From Microbacterium album (lineage in GTDB: Bacteria > Actinomycetota > Actinomycetes > Actinomycetales > Microbacteriaceae): a DNA stretch of 64,000 nucleotides. The stretch spans positions 463,597-527,596 of the forward strand of contig NZ_BMJY01000001.1 of assembly GCF_014643695.1 (NCBI RefSeq), read 5' to 3'. Made by a program: the position numbers and the translations under genes. Below the pieces are notes generated by a model, which saw nothing but the letters and a program-made list of their open reading frames with translations, was not told the DNA's origin and searched no databases. This document shows, piece by piece, positions 28,813 to 38,328 of the stretch; positions within the stretch are counted from its first letter, which is position 1, and each line of letters starts with the position of its first letter.

Positions 28813-29751
28813 ATGAACGGCGTCCTGATCGGCTTCGCCGTCGTGGGGCTCGCGATCCTCACCGGCTATGTGGTCGCGCGCATCGACCTCCTCGGCCCTC
28901 ATGCGCGGTACGTGCTGAGCCGGCTGACGTTCTTCGTCCTCAACCCGTTCCTGCTGTTCTCCGTGCTCGCGGAGGCGGACCTCGAGCTTCTCTTCTCCGC
29001 GCTGCTGCCCGTGTCGGCCCTCGCGGCGCTCGCGACGTTCGCCGCGTACGCCCTCATCGCGCGTCTGGCATGGAAACGCCCGCTCGGCGAGGTGGTCGTC
29101 GGAGCGCTCGGTGCCGGCTATGTCAACGGGAACAACATCGGGATCCCGATCGCGACGTACCTGCTCGGGGACGGCGCGTACGCCGCCCCGGTGATCCTGG
29201 TCCAGCTGTTGGTCATCACTCCCGTGGTGTTGACGATCCTCGACGGCGTGTCCTCGCGCACGACGGACGGCCAGCACGCCGGTCACCTCGGCACCGTGAT
29301 GCGTCGCACGCTGCGCAACCCGATGATCGTCGGCGCGGCCCTGGGCGTGCTGGTCGCTGTCACCGGGATCGAGTTGCCGCCCATCGTGGCCGAGCCGATC
29401 GGCCTGCTCGCCGGGGCTGCGGTTCCGATCCTGCTGCTGAGCTTCGGCATGTCGCTGCACGGCCAACGCGTGCTCACCACACGAGCGTCGCGGCCCGACG
29501 TGCTGCTCGCGACCGCGCTGAAGCTGCTCTTGATGCCGCTCGCGGCCTGGGGAATCGGCCTGCTGTTCGGGCTCGGCCCGCACGCGATGCTCGTGGTCGT
29601 AGTGCTCGCCAGCCTTCCGAGCGCCCAGAACGTGTTCAACTACGCGCAGCGCTACGACGTGGGCGAGGTGCTCGCGCGGGATGTCGTGTTCCTCACGACG
29701 TTCGGATGTCTGCCGGTGGTCTTCGCCGCGGCCGTGCTGCTGGGCGCGTGA
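28813..29751 (+). CDS. AEC (auxin efflux carrier-like) transporter
   Basis: A 312-residue membrane protein with about ten helices. The crossing region YVNGNNIGIPIATYLLG contains the conserved Asn-Asn-Gly-type break in the first bundle, and SLPSAQNVFNYAQRY is the matching break in the second. AEC carriers export organic anions such as malate or auxin-like acids; the substrate is not predictable. It ends 4 nt before the convergent pabB stop. Confidence 0.9.
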   Translation: MNGVLIGFAVVGLAILTGYVVARIDLLGPHARYVLSRLTFFVLNPFLLFSVLAEADLELLFSALLPVSALAALATFAAYALIARLAWKRPLGEVVVGALGAGYVNGNNIGIPIATYLLGDGAYAAPVILVQLLVITPVVLTILDGVSSRTTDGQHAGHLGTVMRRTLRNPMIVGAALGVLVAVTGIELPPIVAEPIGLLAGAAVPILLLSFGMSLHGQRVLTTRASRPDVLLATALKLLLMPLAAWGIGLLFGLGPHAMLVVVVLASLPSAQNVFNYAQRYDVGEVLARDVVFLTTFGCLPVVFAAAVLLGA

Positions 29752-29755
29752 GAGC

Positions 29756-30964
29756 TCAGGGCGCGAGCGCGCGCAGCAGCCGCTCCGCCTTCCAGCGCGA
29801 CTCCGTGTACTCGTCGTCGACCTCGGACTGCACAGTGATCCCTCCGCCCGTCCCGAGGCGGTACTCCCCATCGCCATTGGTCGTCAGCGTGCGGATGATG
29901 ACGCCCAGGTCGGCCCGTCCGTCCCCCGAGATCCATCCGAGCGCCCCCGAGTAGGCGCCTCGCGGCATGCCCTCGACGGCGTCGATGATCTGCATGGTGC
30001 GCAGCTTCGGGGCCCCCGTCATCGAGCCCGCGGGGAACAGCGCCCGCAGCGCTCCCAGCACGCCGATCTCCTCTCGCAGCGTGCCGCGGACGGTCGAGAC
30101 GAGCTGATGGACGGACGCGTACGACTCGACGGCCATGAGTTTGGGCACCTCGACGCTGCCCACCTCGCACACCTGTGACAGGTCGTGGCGCAGGAGGTCG
30201 ACGATCATGAGGTTCTCGGAGCGGAACCGGGGCTCGGTCGCCAACTGCGCCGCGGCGGCCTCATCCTGCTCGGGCGTCGCGCCGCGCGGCGTCGTGCCCT
30301 TGATCGGCTTTGCCTCCAGCGTGCCGTCGCGGTCGAGGCGCGCGTATCGCTCCGGGGAAGAACTGAGCACGAACGCCCGCGCGCCGGGCACGTCGTGCTG
30401 GACATACGCGGCATAGGGTGCGGGGTTGATCGCGCACAGGCGGGCGAACGCCTCGGCGGGCGGGAGACCGCTCGCCACGCTGCCGCGGTATGTCAGGTTC
30501 ACCTCGTACGAGTTGCCGGCGTGCAGATGCTCCTGCACCGTCGCGAACGCCTCGGCGTACCACTGCGGCGTGGGCTCGGGCTCGAAGGCGGCGGGGGCGG
30601 CCGGGCGTGGGATGTCGGCGGCGGGCATCGGCAGTCGCTCGATCCGCGAGGGCCGCATCCAGACGGCGTCCGGCAGGAGATCGTCGCCGCGAGCGGGAAG
30701 GTCGGGTCGTGCCGCGTAGCCGAAGTAGCCGTACCAGCGGTCCGCGGGGCTCCCGCTCCGCAGCTCCGCCTCGAGCACGGCGAACACGTCGGTGCCGACG
30801 ACCTCGGCGCGCCCGCTCGCGTGCCGCGTGACCTCGCGACGTGCGGCGTCGTACGTGAGCGACACGTCGTCCGGCTCGAGCCACGCGACCTGCGGACCCC
30901 CGTCCCCCGCCTGCAGCCAGACGCAGCGGGGATTCCGGATCGCCTCGTCGAACCGGCCGCTCAC
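29756..30964 (-). CDS. pabB: Aminodeoxychorismate synthase component I
   Basis: A 402-residue chorismate-binding enzyme making 4-amino-4-deoxychorismate for folate. PIKGT carries the Lys that separates PabB from anthranilate synthase (PIAGT). Other motifs: SENLMIVDLLRHD, AGSMTGAPK and GAYSGALGW. ATG 30964 overlaps the pabA stop by ATGA, so the two subunits are translationally coupled. No pabC-type lyase is in the immediate operon. Confidence 0.93.
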   Translation of the reverse strand: MSGRFDEAIRNPRCVWLQAGDGGPQVAWLEPDDVSLTYDAARREVTRHASGRAEVVGTDVFAVLEAELRSGSPADRWYGYFGYAARPDLPARGDDLLPDAVWMRPSRIERLPMPAADIPRPAAPAAFEPEPTPQWYAEAFATVQEHLHAGNSYEVNLTYRGSVASGLPPAEAFARLCAINPAPYAAYVQHDVPGARAFVLSSSPERYARLDRDGTLEAKPIKGTTPRGATPEQDEAAAAQLATEPRFRSENLMIVDLLRHDLSQVCEVGSVEVPKLMAVESYASVHQLVSTVRGTLREEIGVLGALRALFPAGSMTGAPKLRTMQIIDAVEGMPRGAYSGALGWISGDGRADLGVIIRTLTTNGDGEYRLGTGGGITVQSEVDDEYTESRWKAERLLRALAP

Positions 30965-31533
30965 GCGGCGTCCAGGAAATTGCGCACGACCGCCTCGCCG
31001 TGCTCGGTGAGCACGGACTCGGGGTGGAACTGCACGCCCGATACCGGCAGCGTGCGGTGGGCAACGCCCATGACGAGGCCCGTGCGCTCGTCGGTCGCGG
31101 TCACCCGGACGTCATCGGGAAGCTCCAGCGCTGCCAGCGAGTGGTAGCGAATCGCGCGGAAACCGTTCGGCACCCCCGAGAACAGGCCGGTGCCGTCGTG
31201 CGTGATCGTCGCGTCGACGCCGTGCCCGGGCGCGACGCGCTCCACGACGCCACCGAATGTCGACACGATGCCCTGCATCCCCAGGCACACCCCGAGCACC
31301 GGCCGCTCCCCCGCGCGCAGCACCTCCCGTCCGACGGCGAAGTCGTGCGGGTCGGACGGATGGCCCGGTCCCGGCGAGAGCACGACGAAGTCGTGGCGCA
31401 GCACCTCCGCGGCCGTGCACTCGTCGTGCTCGACGACGCGCGGCAGCACACCGGTGACCCGGGCGATGAGGTGCACGAGATTGCCGGTGTAGCTGTCGTG
31501 ATGGTCGACCACGACGACGTCGTGCGCGGGCAT
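30961..31533 (-). CDS. pabA: Aminodeoxychorismate synthase glutaminase subunit
   Basis: A 190-residue class I glutamine amidotransferase supplying ammonia to PabB. The nucleophile is Cys83 in GVCLGMQG, with oxyanion loop SPGPGHP and the His-Glu pair in VQFHPES. The start at 31533 (MPAHDVVVVDHHDS) matches family length; upstream codons are chance frame. Its first gene position and 4-nt overlap with pabB confirm a pabA-pabB operon. Anthranilate synthase component II is the alternative, but the PabB partner argues against it. Confidence 0.92.
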   Translation of the reverse strand: MPAHDVVVVDHHDSYTGNLVHLIARVTGVLPRVVEHDECTAAEVLRHDFVVLSPGPGHPSDPHDFAVGREVLRAGERPVLGVCLGMQGIVSTFGGVVERVAPGHGVDATITHDGTGLFSGVPNGFRAIRYHSLAALELPDDVRVTATDERTGLVMGVAHRTLPVSGVQFHPESVLTEHGEAVVRNFLDAA

Positions 31534-31537
31534 GCGC

Positions 31538-32314
31538 CTATTCTGCGGCAAAGCCGCTGGTGTCCCCGACGAGACGCGTGTGGTCCGCGGGCACCGGATC
31601 GACCACGGCCCGTGCCACCTCCGCGGCGAACTCGGCGACGTTGTAGAGCTTCCCGGCCGACTCACGGCGGTGGGCGATCGCGCCCGGGTTCGCGCGCTCC
31701 AGCAGCGTCGCCGTGATGGTGCCCTCGATCATGTCCCCCGAGACGACCGTGAAACCGATCCCCTTGTCCTCGAGCGACGGGATCAGCTCCCTGAGCGCGT
31801 CCTCGCCGGCGCGCTTGGACAACGCGACGGGCTCGTACTCGGGCATCGTCGGCGTCGTGCGGATGAAGTGGGCCTGGTGGCTCGTCACGAACACCACGCG
31901 CGACCCCTCCCTCAGCAGCGGCAGCGCGGACGTCAGCACACCGACCTGCGCATCCCGATTGAGCTTGAGCGCGTAGTCCTCGGGCATGCCCGACTCCATG
32001 CCGCCCGAGGCGTTGAGCACGAGGACGTCGAGGCGTCCGAGCTCTTCGGGCACCGCGGTGAACATCGCGTCGACCGTGGCCGGCTCCGTCAGATCCGCTC
32101 CGACGACCAGCGCCCGGACACCGAACTCGCGCACCTCCGCCGCGAGCTTCTCCGCGCGCGGTGCCTTGTTGCGGTAGTTGATGACGACGTCCGCTCCCGC
32201 CTGAGCGAGGTAGCGCACCGTGTCCGCCCCGATGCCGCGGGACGAGCCCGTGACCAGGGCGACCTTCCCCGCGAGGGTTCCGGGGGCGATGGGCAGAGCG
32301 GGTGCGTCGGTCAC
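31538..32314 (-). CDS. Atypical short-chain dehydrogenase/reductase
   Basis: A 258-residue SDR with an intact NAD(P) site TGSSRGIG (about residues 22-29) and LNASGG. The catalytic region is unusual. After VVFVTSHQAHF the protein reads YEPVALSK, so the Lys is present but the residue four before it is Val, not the Tyr of Y-x-x-x-K. It may use a displaced Tyr or be a non-standard SDR. GTG 32314 is chosen because AGGAG lies 7 nt upstream. Ends 4 nt before pabA, so it may be the first gene of that operon. Confidence 0.87.
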   Translation of the reverse strand: MTDAPALPIAPGTLAGKVALVTGSSRGIGADTVRYLAQAGADVVINYRNKAPRAEKLAAEVREFGVRALVVGADLTEPATVDAMFTAVPEELGRLDVLVLNASGGMESGMPEDYALKLNRDAQVGVLTSALPLLREGSRVVFVTSHQAHFIRTTPTMPEYEPVALSKRAGEDALRELIPSLEDKGIGFTVVSGDMIEGTITATLLERANPGAIAHRRESAGKLYNVAEFAAEVARAVVDPVPADHTRLVGDTSGFAAE

Positions 32315-32557
32315 AGAGGACTCCTGAAGGACGAACGGGGCCGGATCGGCCGGAACGGGACTGTTCGACACTACCAACGAGCATCCCCGGAGCCCTGTCG
32401 AAAGGTGCCAACGTCGGCCGACCGGGATTGGAAACGGATCTCCCCAGGCCGCCGCGCCGGGACTGCTCGTCCTGCTACTGTGCGCGAGAGGTCATGGCCG
32501 GTCGACCCGCCGGCAAGAACCCTGTCGGCACGTCGAGCGGGCCAGGAGAGAACCAGA

Positions 32558-33316
32558 ATGCCCCACCCGTACCTGTCAGGCACGCCACACCCTCGTGTGC
32601 TCGCGCACCGCGGACTGAGTCTCCCCGGAGAGCCGGCGGTCGAGAACTCCTTCGCGTCGATCGCGGCGGCCCACGCCGCCGGCGCCGTCTACGTCGAGTC
32701 GGACTGCCACGTCACGGCCGACGGTGTCGTGGTCCTGTTCCACGACGACACCCTCGAGCGCGTCACGGGGGATCCGCGTCCGATCGCCGATGTCTCGCTG
32801 CGCGAGCTGGAGCAGCTCATGTCCGACCGCGGCGGTCTGGCGACTCTCGAGCAGGCCCTCGAGGCGTTTCCCGCCACCCGCTTCAACCTCGACGTCAAGG
32901 CCGCGGCCGCCGCAGCGCCTGCGGGTCGCCTCGTCCAGGAGCATGCGGACCGGGTGCTCCTCACGAGCTTCTCCGACGCCCGCCGCCGTGAGGCGCTCGA
33001 CGCCGCGGCTCCCGCGCGCCCCGCGACGTCCCCGGGCTCGGAGACCATCGCCCGCCTGGTGGGCACCGTGGCCCTCGGTCTGCGCCCTGTGGCCCGCCGT
33101 CTGCTCCGCGGACTCGACGCCCTCCAGATCCCGGAACGCCGCGGGCCGTTACCCGTGCTGACCTCGCGCTTGATCGCGTGGGCGCACGCGGAAGGCGTCG
33201 AGGTGCACGTCTGGACCGTGAACGATCCGGACCGCATGCGGTCGCTGGTCGCGCGCGGCGTGGACGGCATCGTGACGGACCGAGCAGACGTCGCACTCGA
33301 CGTCCTGACCCGCTGA
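32558..33316 (+). CDS. Glycerophosphodiester phosphodiesterase
   Basis: A 252-residue GDPD TIM barrel with the catalytic pair in LAHRGLS and FHDDTLERVT and metal ligands in ESDCHVT; the end carries HVWTVNDP and GVDGIVTD. It hydrolyses glycerophosphodiesters to glycerol-3-phosphate and an alcohol. No signal peptide, so it acts in the cytosol. ATG 32558 follows CCAGGAGAGAA. The 243-nt divergent region upstream holds a TACTGT -10 candidate and a GCCGG/CCGGC inverted repeat near 32493-32510. Confidence 0.92.
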   Translation: MPHPYLSGTPHPRVLAHRGLSLPGEPAVENSFASIAAAHAAGAVYVESDCHVTADGVVVLFHDDTLERVTGDPRPIADVSLRELEQLMSDRGGLATLEQALEAFPATRFNLDVKAAAAAAPAGRLVQEHADRVLLTSFSDARRREALDAAAPARPATSPGSETIARLVGTVALGLRPVARRLLRGLDALQIPERRGPLPVLTSRLIAWAHAEGVEVHVWTVNDPDRMRSLVARGVDGIVTDRADVALDVLTR

Positions 33317-33432
33317 GGACGAGGACGTCTCGACGCTGGGATTCCGCTGAGAAAGCCGGCGGGCGGCGTGTGCTTCGGATGATGCGCTCAGCCGGGAACG
33401 TTATACCTGATCTCCGACGAGAGGACCACAAA

Positions 33433-33813
33433 ATGGCAGATCGTAGCCTTCGGGGAATCCGACTCGGCGCCCAGAGCCTCCAGAGCGAAGAGGGCGTCGT
33501 CTTCATGGAGCGCACGCAGTACACCTACGAGTGTGCGAAGTGCGGCCGGGACACCGCCCTGACGTTCGCCGCGGACGCCGAGGCGCCCGAGACCTGGGAG
33601 TGCCGCACGTGTGGCGGCGAGGCCCTGCTCAAGCTCGACGGCAGCACCGTCGAGATCGATCGCAGTGGCGACAAGGCGCCCCGTACGCACTGGGACATGC
33701 TCCTGGAGCGTCGCACGATCCCCGAGCTCGAGGAGATCCTGGCGGAGCGCCTCGAGTACATCCGCGCACGTCGCGGCGCCGGTGAGGACCCGACCCGCGC
33801 GAAGTCCGCGTAA
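33433..33813 (+). CDS. rbpA: RNA polymerase-binding protein RbpA
   Basis: A 126-residue actinobacterial transcription activator that binds the principal sigma factor and stabilises the open complex. Parts: an N-terminal tail (SLRGIRLGAQSLQSEEGV), a core domain with two Cys pairs (YECAKCGRD and WECRTCGG), a basic linker (RTHWDMLLERR) and the sigma-interacting helix (ELEEILAERLEYIRARR). ATG 33433 is fixed by this domain start. A TTATAC/TATACC -10 candidate lies about 30 nt upstream. Strong marker of Actinobacteria. Confidence 0.97.
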   Translation: MADRSLRGIRLGAQSLQSEEGVVFMERTQYTYECAKCGRDTALTFAADAEAPETWECRTCGGEALLKLDGSTVEIDRSGDKAPRTHWDMLLERRTIPELEEILAERLEYIRARRGAGEDPTRAKSA

Positions 33814-33828
33814 GCGGTCCACGACCAG

Positions 33829-33857
33829 GACGCCGGCTCATCGAGCCGGCGTCTTTC
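33829..33857 (+). terminator. rbpA terminator
   Basis: An 11-bp perfect stem GACGCCGGCTC / GAGCCGGCGTC with a 3-nt loop and a T-rich tail (TTTCGTT), 15 nt after the rbpA stop. A textbook intrinsic terminator. Confidence 0.88.
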
Positions 33858-33920
33858 GTTGTGCCCGCGCGTGGGCCGCCGCGTCCGGACGCGGTCCGCG
33901 GCTCCCATAGGCTTGAGTCC

Positions 33921-34676
<756 letters not shown>

Positions 34677-34747
34677 TCCCCGCGCGCCGCGGCACCGACA
34701 CGTGGGGTCGGGATGCGGCTCCGGCCGTCGCCCCGTACCGTGGTCGT

Positions 34748-34942
34748 ATGGCTGAGGACGGATCCTCACGGCAGGCTGACAAGCCCTCGCAGAACGGCGT
34801 GGCGATCGGCATTGCCCTCGGGTTGCCGTTCGGAGCGCTCATCGGCATGCTCTTCTTCGACAACATCGCCATCGGCGCCGGGATCGGCCTTTCACTGGGC
34901 ATCGCCGTCGGCGCCGCGATGGACGCCAGCCGGAAGCGTTGA
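34748..34942 (+). CDS. Small glycine-rich membrane protein
   Basis: A 64-residue protein: charged N-terminus (about 16 residues), then two Gly-spaced hydrophobic stretches, GVAIGIALGLPFGALIGMLF and AIGAGIGLSLGIAVGAAM, with a basic end ASRKR. The regular Gly/Ala spacing is that of glycine-zipper helices that pack tightly or oligomerise. TACCGT (34736-34741) ends 6 nt before ATG, a leaderless start. Function unknown; no domain recognised. Ends 1 nt before the 3' end of RNase P RNA on the other strand. Confidence 0.75.
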   Translation: MAEDGSSRQADKPSQNGVAIGIALGLPFGALIGMLFFDNIAIGAGIGLSLGIAVGAAMDASRKR

Positions 34943-34943
34943 C

Positions 34944-35327
34944 GCGAATGGGCCGGCCTGTACGCCGGGTTCTGTTCGGGGGCGTGTGCCCCGTTGACGG
35001 CCATCTCTCTCGGCGGCACGTTGCCGTGACGCTCTAGCGACCTACCCGGGGACTCGGCGGGCCGCGTCGACATCCCCTGTCTGGTCTTGCTCCGGGCGAG
35101 GTTTACCGAGCGGGCCGCGTCACCGCGACCCCTGGTGGTCTCTTACACCACCGTTTCACCCTTACCGGGACGCCCGAGGGCGCCCGGCGGTCTGCTTTCT
35201 GTGGCACTGTCTCGCGGATCGCTCCGGGTGGGTGTTACCCACCGCCCTGCCCTGTGGAGCCCGGACGTTCCTCGGCGCGCGACGGCGAACCGTGCGCGAC
35301 GCGACCGTCCGGCCGACCCATTCGCGC
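34944..35327 (-). ncRNA. rnpB: RNase P RNA (bacterial type A)
   Basis: Reading the minus strand, the 5' GCGAATGGGTCGGCC pairs with 3' GGCCGGCCCATTCGC as a 15-bp P1 with one G-U. The conserved core elements appear in order: GAGGAACGTCCGGGCTCCA, GGTGGGTAACACCCACC, CCACAGAAAGCAGACCGCC, and GGTAAGGGTGAAACGGTG, with the CR-V AGAGAGATGGCC near the end. It is the catalytic RNA of tRNA 5' processing. TAGACT (35337-35332) is its -10. No protein gene is credible in this 400-bp stretch. Confidence 0.96.
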
Positions 35328-35331
35328 TCCC

Positions 35332-35337
35332 AGTCTA
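35332..35337 (-). promoter_or_regulatory. -10 hexamer of rnpB
   Basis: TAGACT on the minus strand with 4-6 nt to the predicted RNA 5' end; a clear -35 could not be read. Confidence 0.55.
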
Positions 35338-35355
35338 CGCCCGGCACCTGCGCGC

Positions 35356-36807
35356 TCACCGCGGGGCGTGCGCCTCCAGGAAGGCGTAGACCTCGGTGGT
35401 GTCGACGCCGGGGAACGAACCCGTGGGCAGGGTCGCGAGCAGCGTCCGGGGCGTGCGCGCATCCGGCCACGCGCGATCACGCCACGCACCCTCGAGCTCC
35501 GCCGGCGGCCGACGGCAGCACGTCTCCACCGCGTGACGGGAGACCCCCCGGTGGGCGGTGTCGCGACCGACGAACCACTTGGTGTCCTCGAAGCGCACGC
35601 CCACGCTGACCGAGTGGGCGCCCTGGCTCGAGTGCTCGACACGTGCCGTGCACCAGTACGTGCCGTTGCCGGTGTCGGTGTACTGGTAGTACGGGTTGAA
35701 GCGGTCGTCCACGTCGAACACGACGCGACTCGTCCAGCGCCGGCAGCACAGCTGTCCCTCGATCGAGCCGAGGCGGTCGGTCGGGAAGTTGACGTCGTCG
35801 TTCTCGTACGCCTTCGTGATGGTGCCCGACTCATGCACCTTGAGGAAGTGGACCGGGATGCCCAGGTGCTGGGTCGCAAGGTTCGTGAAGCGGTGCGCCG
35901 CGCTCTCGTACGACACCGCGTACGCGTCCCGCAGATCCTCGATGGAGATGGCGCGCCGGGCCTTCGCATCCGTCAGGAAGGGCACGGCGTGATCCTCGGG
36001 GATCAGCAGCGCCCCCATCAGGTAGTTCTGCTCCACACGCTGGCGCAGGAACTCGCTGTAGTCCACAGGCTCCGAGTGGCCGAGCACTCGGCTCGCGAGC
36101 GCTTGGAGCACGGCCGTGCGCGGGTCGCCTGCGACGCGCTCGGAGAGGTAGATGCGTCCGTGGCGCAGATCGGCGACGCTCCGGGTGGTCTGCGGCAGGT
36201 CCGGCACGTAGTGGAGGGTGAAGCCCAGATGCGCGGCGATGTCGCTCGCGCCGCGCTGCGTCAGCGGGCCGCCGGGATGATCCACCGCCGCCAGCAGATC
36301 GCGCGCGTGCTGCTCGAGCTCGGGAAAGTAGTTGTGCTGGCGGCGCATCAGCCGCCGCAGCTCGAGGTTGGCGCGACGCGCCTCCTCGGGCGTGGCGGAA
36401 CGCTCATCGTGGAGCCGGTCGATCTCACCCGCGAGCTGCAGGATGGCCCGCAGCGCCTCATCCGGCAGCCCGCGACCGATCCGGAAGGGCGTGACGCCCA
36501 ACGCCTGCATCCGCGGCGATCGCAACGCACGCTCCACCGCGATCTCCATGCTGGCGCGCTCGTCCAACTCCTCCGCTTCGAGGAGCGCATCGAGGCCCGT
36601 GCCCAGCGCCTTGGCGATCGCGCGCAGCATCGACAGGCGCGGCTCCCTGCGGCCGTTCTCCAGCATGGAGAGCTGGCTCGGCGCGCGGCCCACCGCCGCA
36701 GCGAGCTCTTCCAGAGTGAGGCCTCGCGCGGTGCGAAGCTGCCGGATCCGACGGCCGACAGCGAGGGCGTCGGGACCTTCCTCGGCCAGTTCTTCCGCGA
36801 TGGTCAT
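35356..36807 (-). CDS. RamB-like XRE regulator with IrrE-type and ScfR C-terminal domains
   Basis: A 483-residue regulator: HTH at about 15-75 ([38 protein letters not shown]), a central ImmA/IrrE-like region, and a C-terminal short-chain-fatty-acyl regulator domain with clustered Cys ([19 protein letters not shown]). Corynebacterium RamB controls glyoxylate-shunt and acetate genes, and this gene is divergent from aceA. The start at 36807 is set by the HTH start; the frame extends antisense through aceA. The exact orthology to RamB is likely but not proven. Confidence 0.9.
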   Translation of the reverse strand: MTIAEELAEEGPDALAVGRRIRQLRTARGLTLEELAAAVGRAPSQLSMLENGRREPRLSMLRAIAKALGTGLDALLEAEELDERASMEIAVERALRSPRMQALGVTPFRIGRGLPDEALRAILQLAGEIDRLHDERSATPEEARRANLELRRLMRRQHNYFPELEQHARDLLAAVDHPGGPLTQRGASDIAAHLGFTLHYVPDLPQTTRSVADLRHGRIYLSERVAGDPRTAVLQALASRVLGHSEPVDYSEFLRQRVEQNYLMGALLIPEDHAVPFLTDAKARRAISIEDLRDAYAVSYESAAHRFTNLATQHLGIPVHFLKVHESGTITKAYENDDVNFPTDRLGSIEGQLCCRRWTSRVVFDVDDRFNPYYQYTDTGNGTYWCTARVEHSSQGAHSVSVGVRFEDTKWFVGRDTAHRGVSRHAVETCCRRPPAELEGAWRDRAWPDARTPRTLLATLPTGSFPGVDTTEVYAFLEAHAPR

Positions 36808-36840
36808 GCGCCGATCATGCCACACGGAATCTGCGGGACG

Positions 36841-36892
36841 GAAGAATCCATAAACTTCTCCGGCCTCCCGACCTGTGAAGGACTGATTCTTC
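36841..36892. promoter_or_regulatory. Inverted repeat in the regulator-aceA intergenic region
   Basis: GAAGAATC (36841-36848) and GATTCTTC (36885-36892) are reverse complements whose centres lie 44 nt (about four helical turns) apart, in the 141-nt gap between the divergent regulator and aceA. A good candidate pair of half-sites for the RamB-like protein. Confidence 0.5.
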
Positions 36893-36948
36893 ACGCATCG
36901 TGGTCTCACGGCCCCATCGCCGACCGCACGAAGAAGAGGAGCACGACG

Positions 36949-38259
36949 ATGAGCACCCCCGCTGAGCCCCGCGCCACCCGCCCCGGCGATCAGACGCAAA
37001 CCGCAGAGGACCTGCGCCTCGAGTGGAGCGCGGACCCGCGCTGGAACGGCATCCGCCGCGACTACACGGCGGAGGACGTCATCCGGTTGCGGGGCACGGT
37101 CCGTGAAGAGCCGACGCTCGCGCGTCGCGGCGCGGAGACGCTCTGGGATCGACTGAACTCGGATGAGGCCGTACGAGCGCTCGGCGCCCTCACCGGAAAC
37201 CAGGCGGTGCAGCAGGTGCGCGCCGGCCTTCGAGCGATCTACCTGTCGGGATGGCAGGTGGCCGCCGACGCGAATCTGTCGGGTCAGACCTACCCCGACC
37301 AGTCGCTCTACCCGGCCAACTCGGTGCCGGCGGTCGTACGCCGCATCAACAACGCTCTGCTCCGCCAGGACCAGCTGGAGCACGCCGAGGGCGGCACGAC
37401 GCGCGACTGGCTCGCGCCGATCGTCGCGGACGCCGAGGCCGGCTTCGGGGGGCCGCTGAACGCGTACGAGCTCGCCCACGGGATGATCCAGGCGGGCGCC
37501 GCGGGCATCCACTGGGAGGACCAGCTCGCGAGCGAGAAGAAGTGCGGTCACCTCGGCGGCAAGGTGCTCGTGCCGACGCAGCAGCACATCCGCACGCTCA
37601 ACGCGGCGCGCCTCGCCGCGGATGTCGCCGGCGTCCCCACCATCCAGATCGCGCGCACCGACGCCCTCGCCGCCGACCTTCTCACGAGCGACGTCGATGA
37701 GCGCGACCGCCGATTCGTCACGGGCGAGCGCACCAGCGAGGGCTTCTACCGCGTGCGCCCGGGCATCGACCCCGTCATCGCGCGTGGACTCGCCTACGCG
37801 CCGTACGCCGACCTGCTGTGGGTCGAGACCGGCACGCCCGACGTGGAGCTGGCGCGCGAGTTCGCCGCGGCGATCCACGCGGAGTTCCCCGGCAAGATGC
37901 TCGCGTACAACTGCTCCCCCAGCTTCAACTGGCGCCGGGCGCTGTCGGACGCGGAGATCGCCTCGTTCCAGGCGGAGCTGGCGGAGCTGGGGTATCGATT
38001 CCAGTTCATCACCCTCGCCGGCTTCCACGCGCTCAACCACTCGATGTTCGAGCTCGCCCGCGGCTACGCGGACAACGCCATGACGGCGTACGTCGAGCTG
38101 CAGGAGGCCGAGTTCGCCTCGGAGGCGCACGGGTACACCGCCACCAAGCACCAGCGCGAGGTGGGCACCGGCTACTTCGATCACGTGTCGACCGCGCTCA
38201 ACCCCTCCAGCGCGACCCTCGCACTCGTCGGCTCCACCGAGGCCGAGCAGTTCCATTGA
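36949..38259 (+). CDS. aceA: Isocitrate lyase
   Basis: A 436-residue enzyme splitting isocitrate into succinate and glyoxylate. The catalytic loop [10 protein letters not shown] has Cys199; [12 protein letters not shown] and YNCSPSFNW are conserved. AGGAG 8 nt before ATG 36949. It is followed 69 nt later by malate synthase, completing the glyoxylate shunt for growth on acetate or fatty acids. The divergent RamB-like regulator is the likely controller. Confidence 0.97.
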   Translation: MSTPAEPRATRPGDQTQTAEDLRLEWSADPRWNGIRRDYTAEDVIRLRGTVREEPTLARRGAETLWDRLNSDEAVRALGALTGNQAVQQVRAGLRAIYLSGWQVAADANLSGQTYPDQSLYPANSVPAVVRRINNALLRQDQLEHAEGGTTRDWLAPIVADAEAGFGGPLNAYELAHGMIQAGAAGIHWEDQLASEKKCGHLGGKVLVPTQQHIRTLNAARLAADVAGVPTIQIARTDALAADLLTSDVDERDRRFVTGERTSEGFYRVRPGIDPVIARGLAYAPYADLLWVETGTPDVELAREFAAAIHAEFPGKMLAYNCSPSFNWRRALSDAEIASFQAELAELGYRFQFITLAGFHALNHSMFELARGYADNAMTAYVELQEAEFASEAHGYTATKHQREVGTGYFDHVSTALNPSSATLALVGSTEAEQFH

Positions 38260-38328
38260 CGCGCCGCGCTCGCCGACAGGGCGAGCAGAGCGCGCATCCC
38301 GCTCCCGCACCGACGTTCAGGAGAAGAC

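Noticed and set aside
29756..30964. Anthranilate synthase component I
   Set aside because: PIKGT and the pabA partner point to aminodeoxychorismate synthase.
35087..35389. ORFs in the RNase P RNA region
   Set aside because: They lie inside a confidently recognised structural RNA.
36808..38310. N-terminal extension of the RamB-like frame through aceA
   Set aside because: Antisense to a clear isocitrate lyase gene; the HTH begins at 36807.
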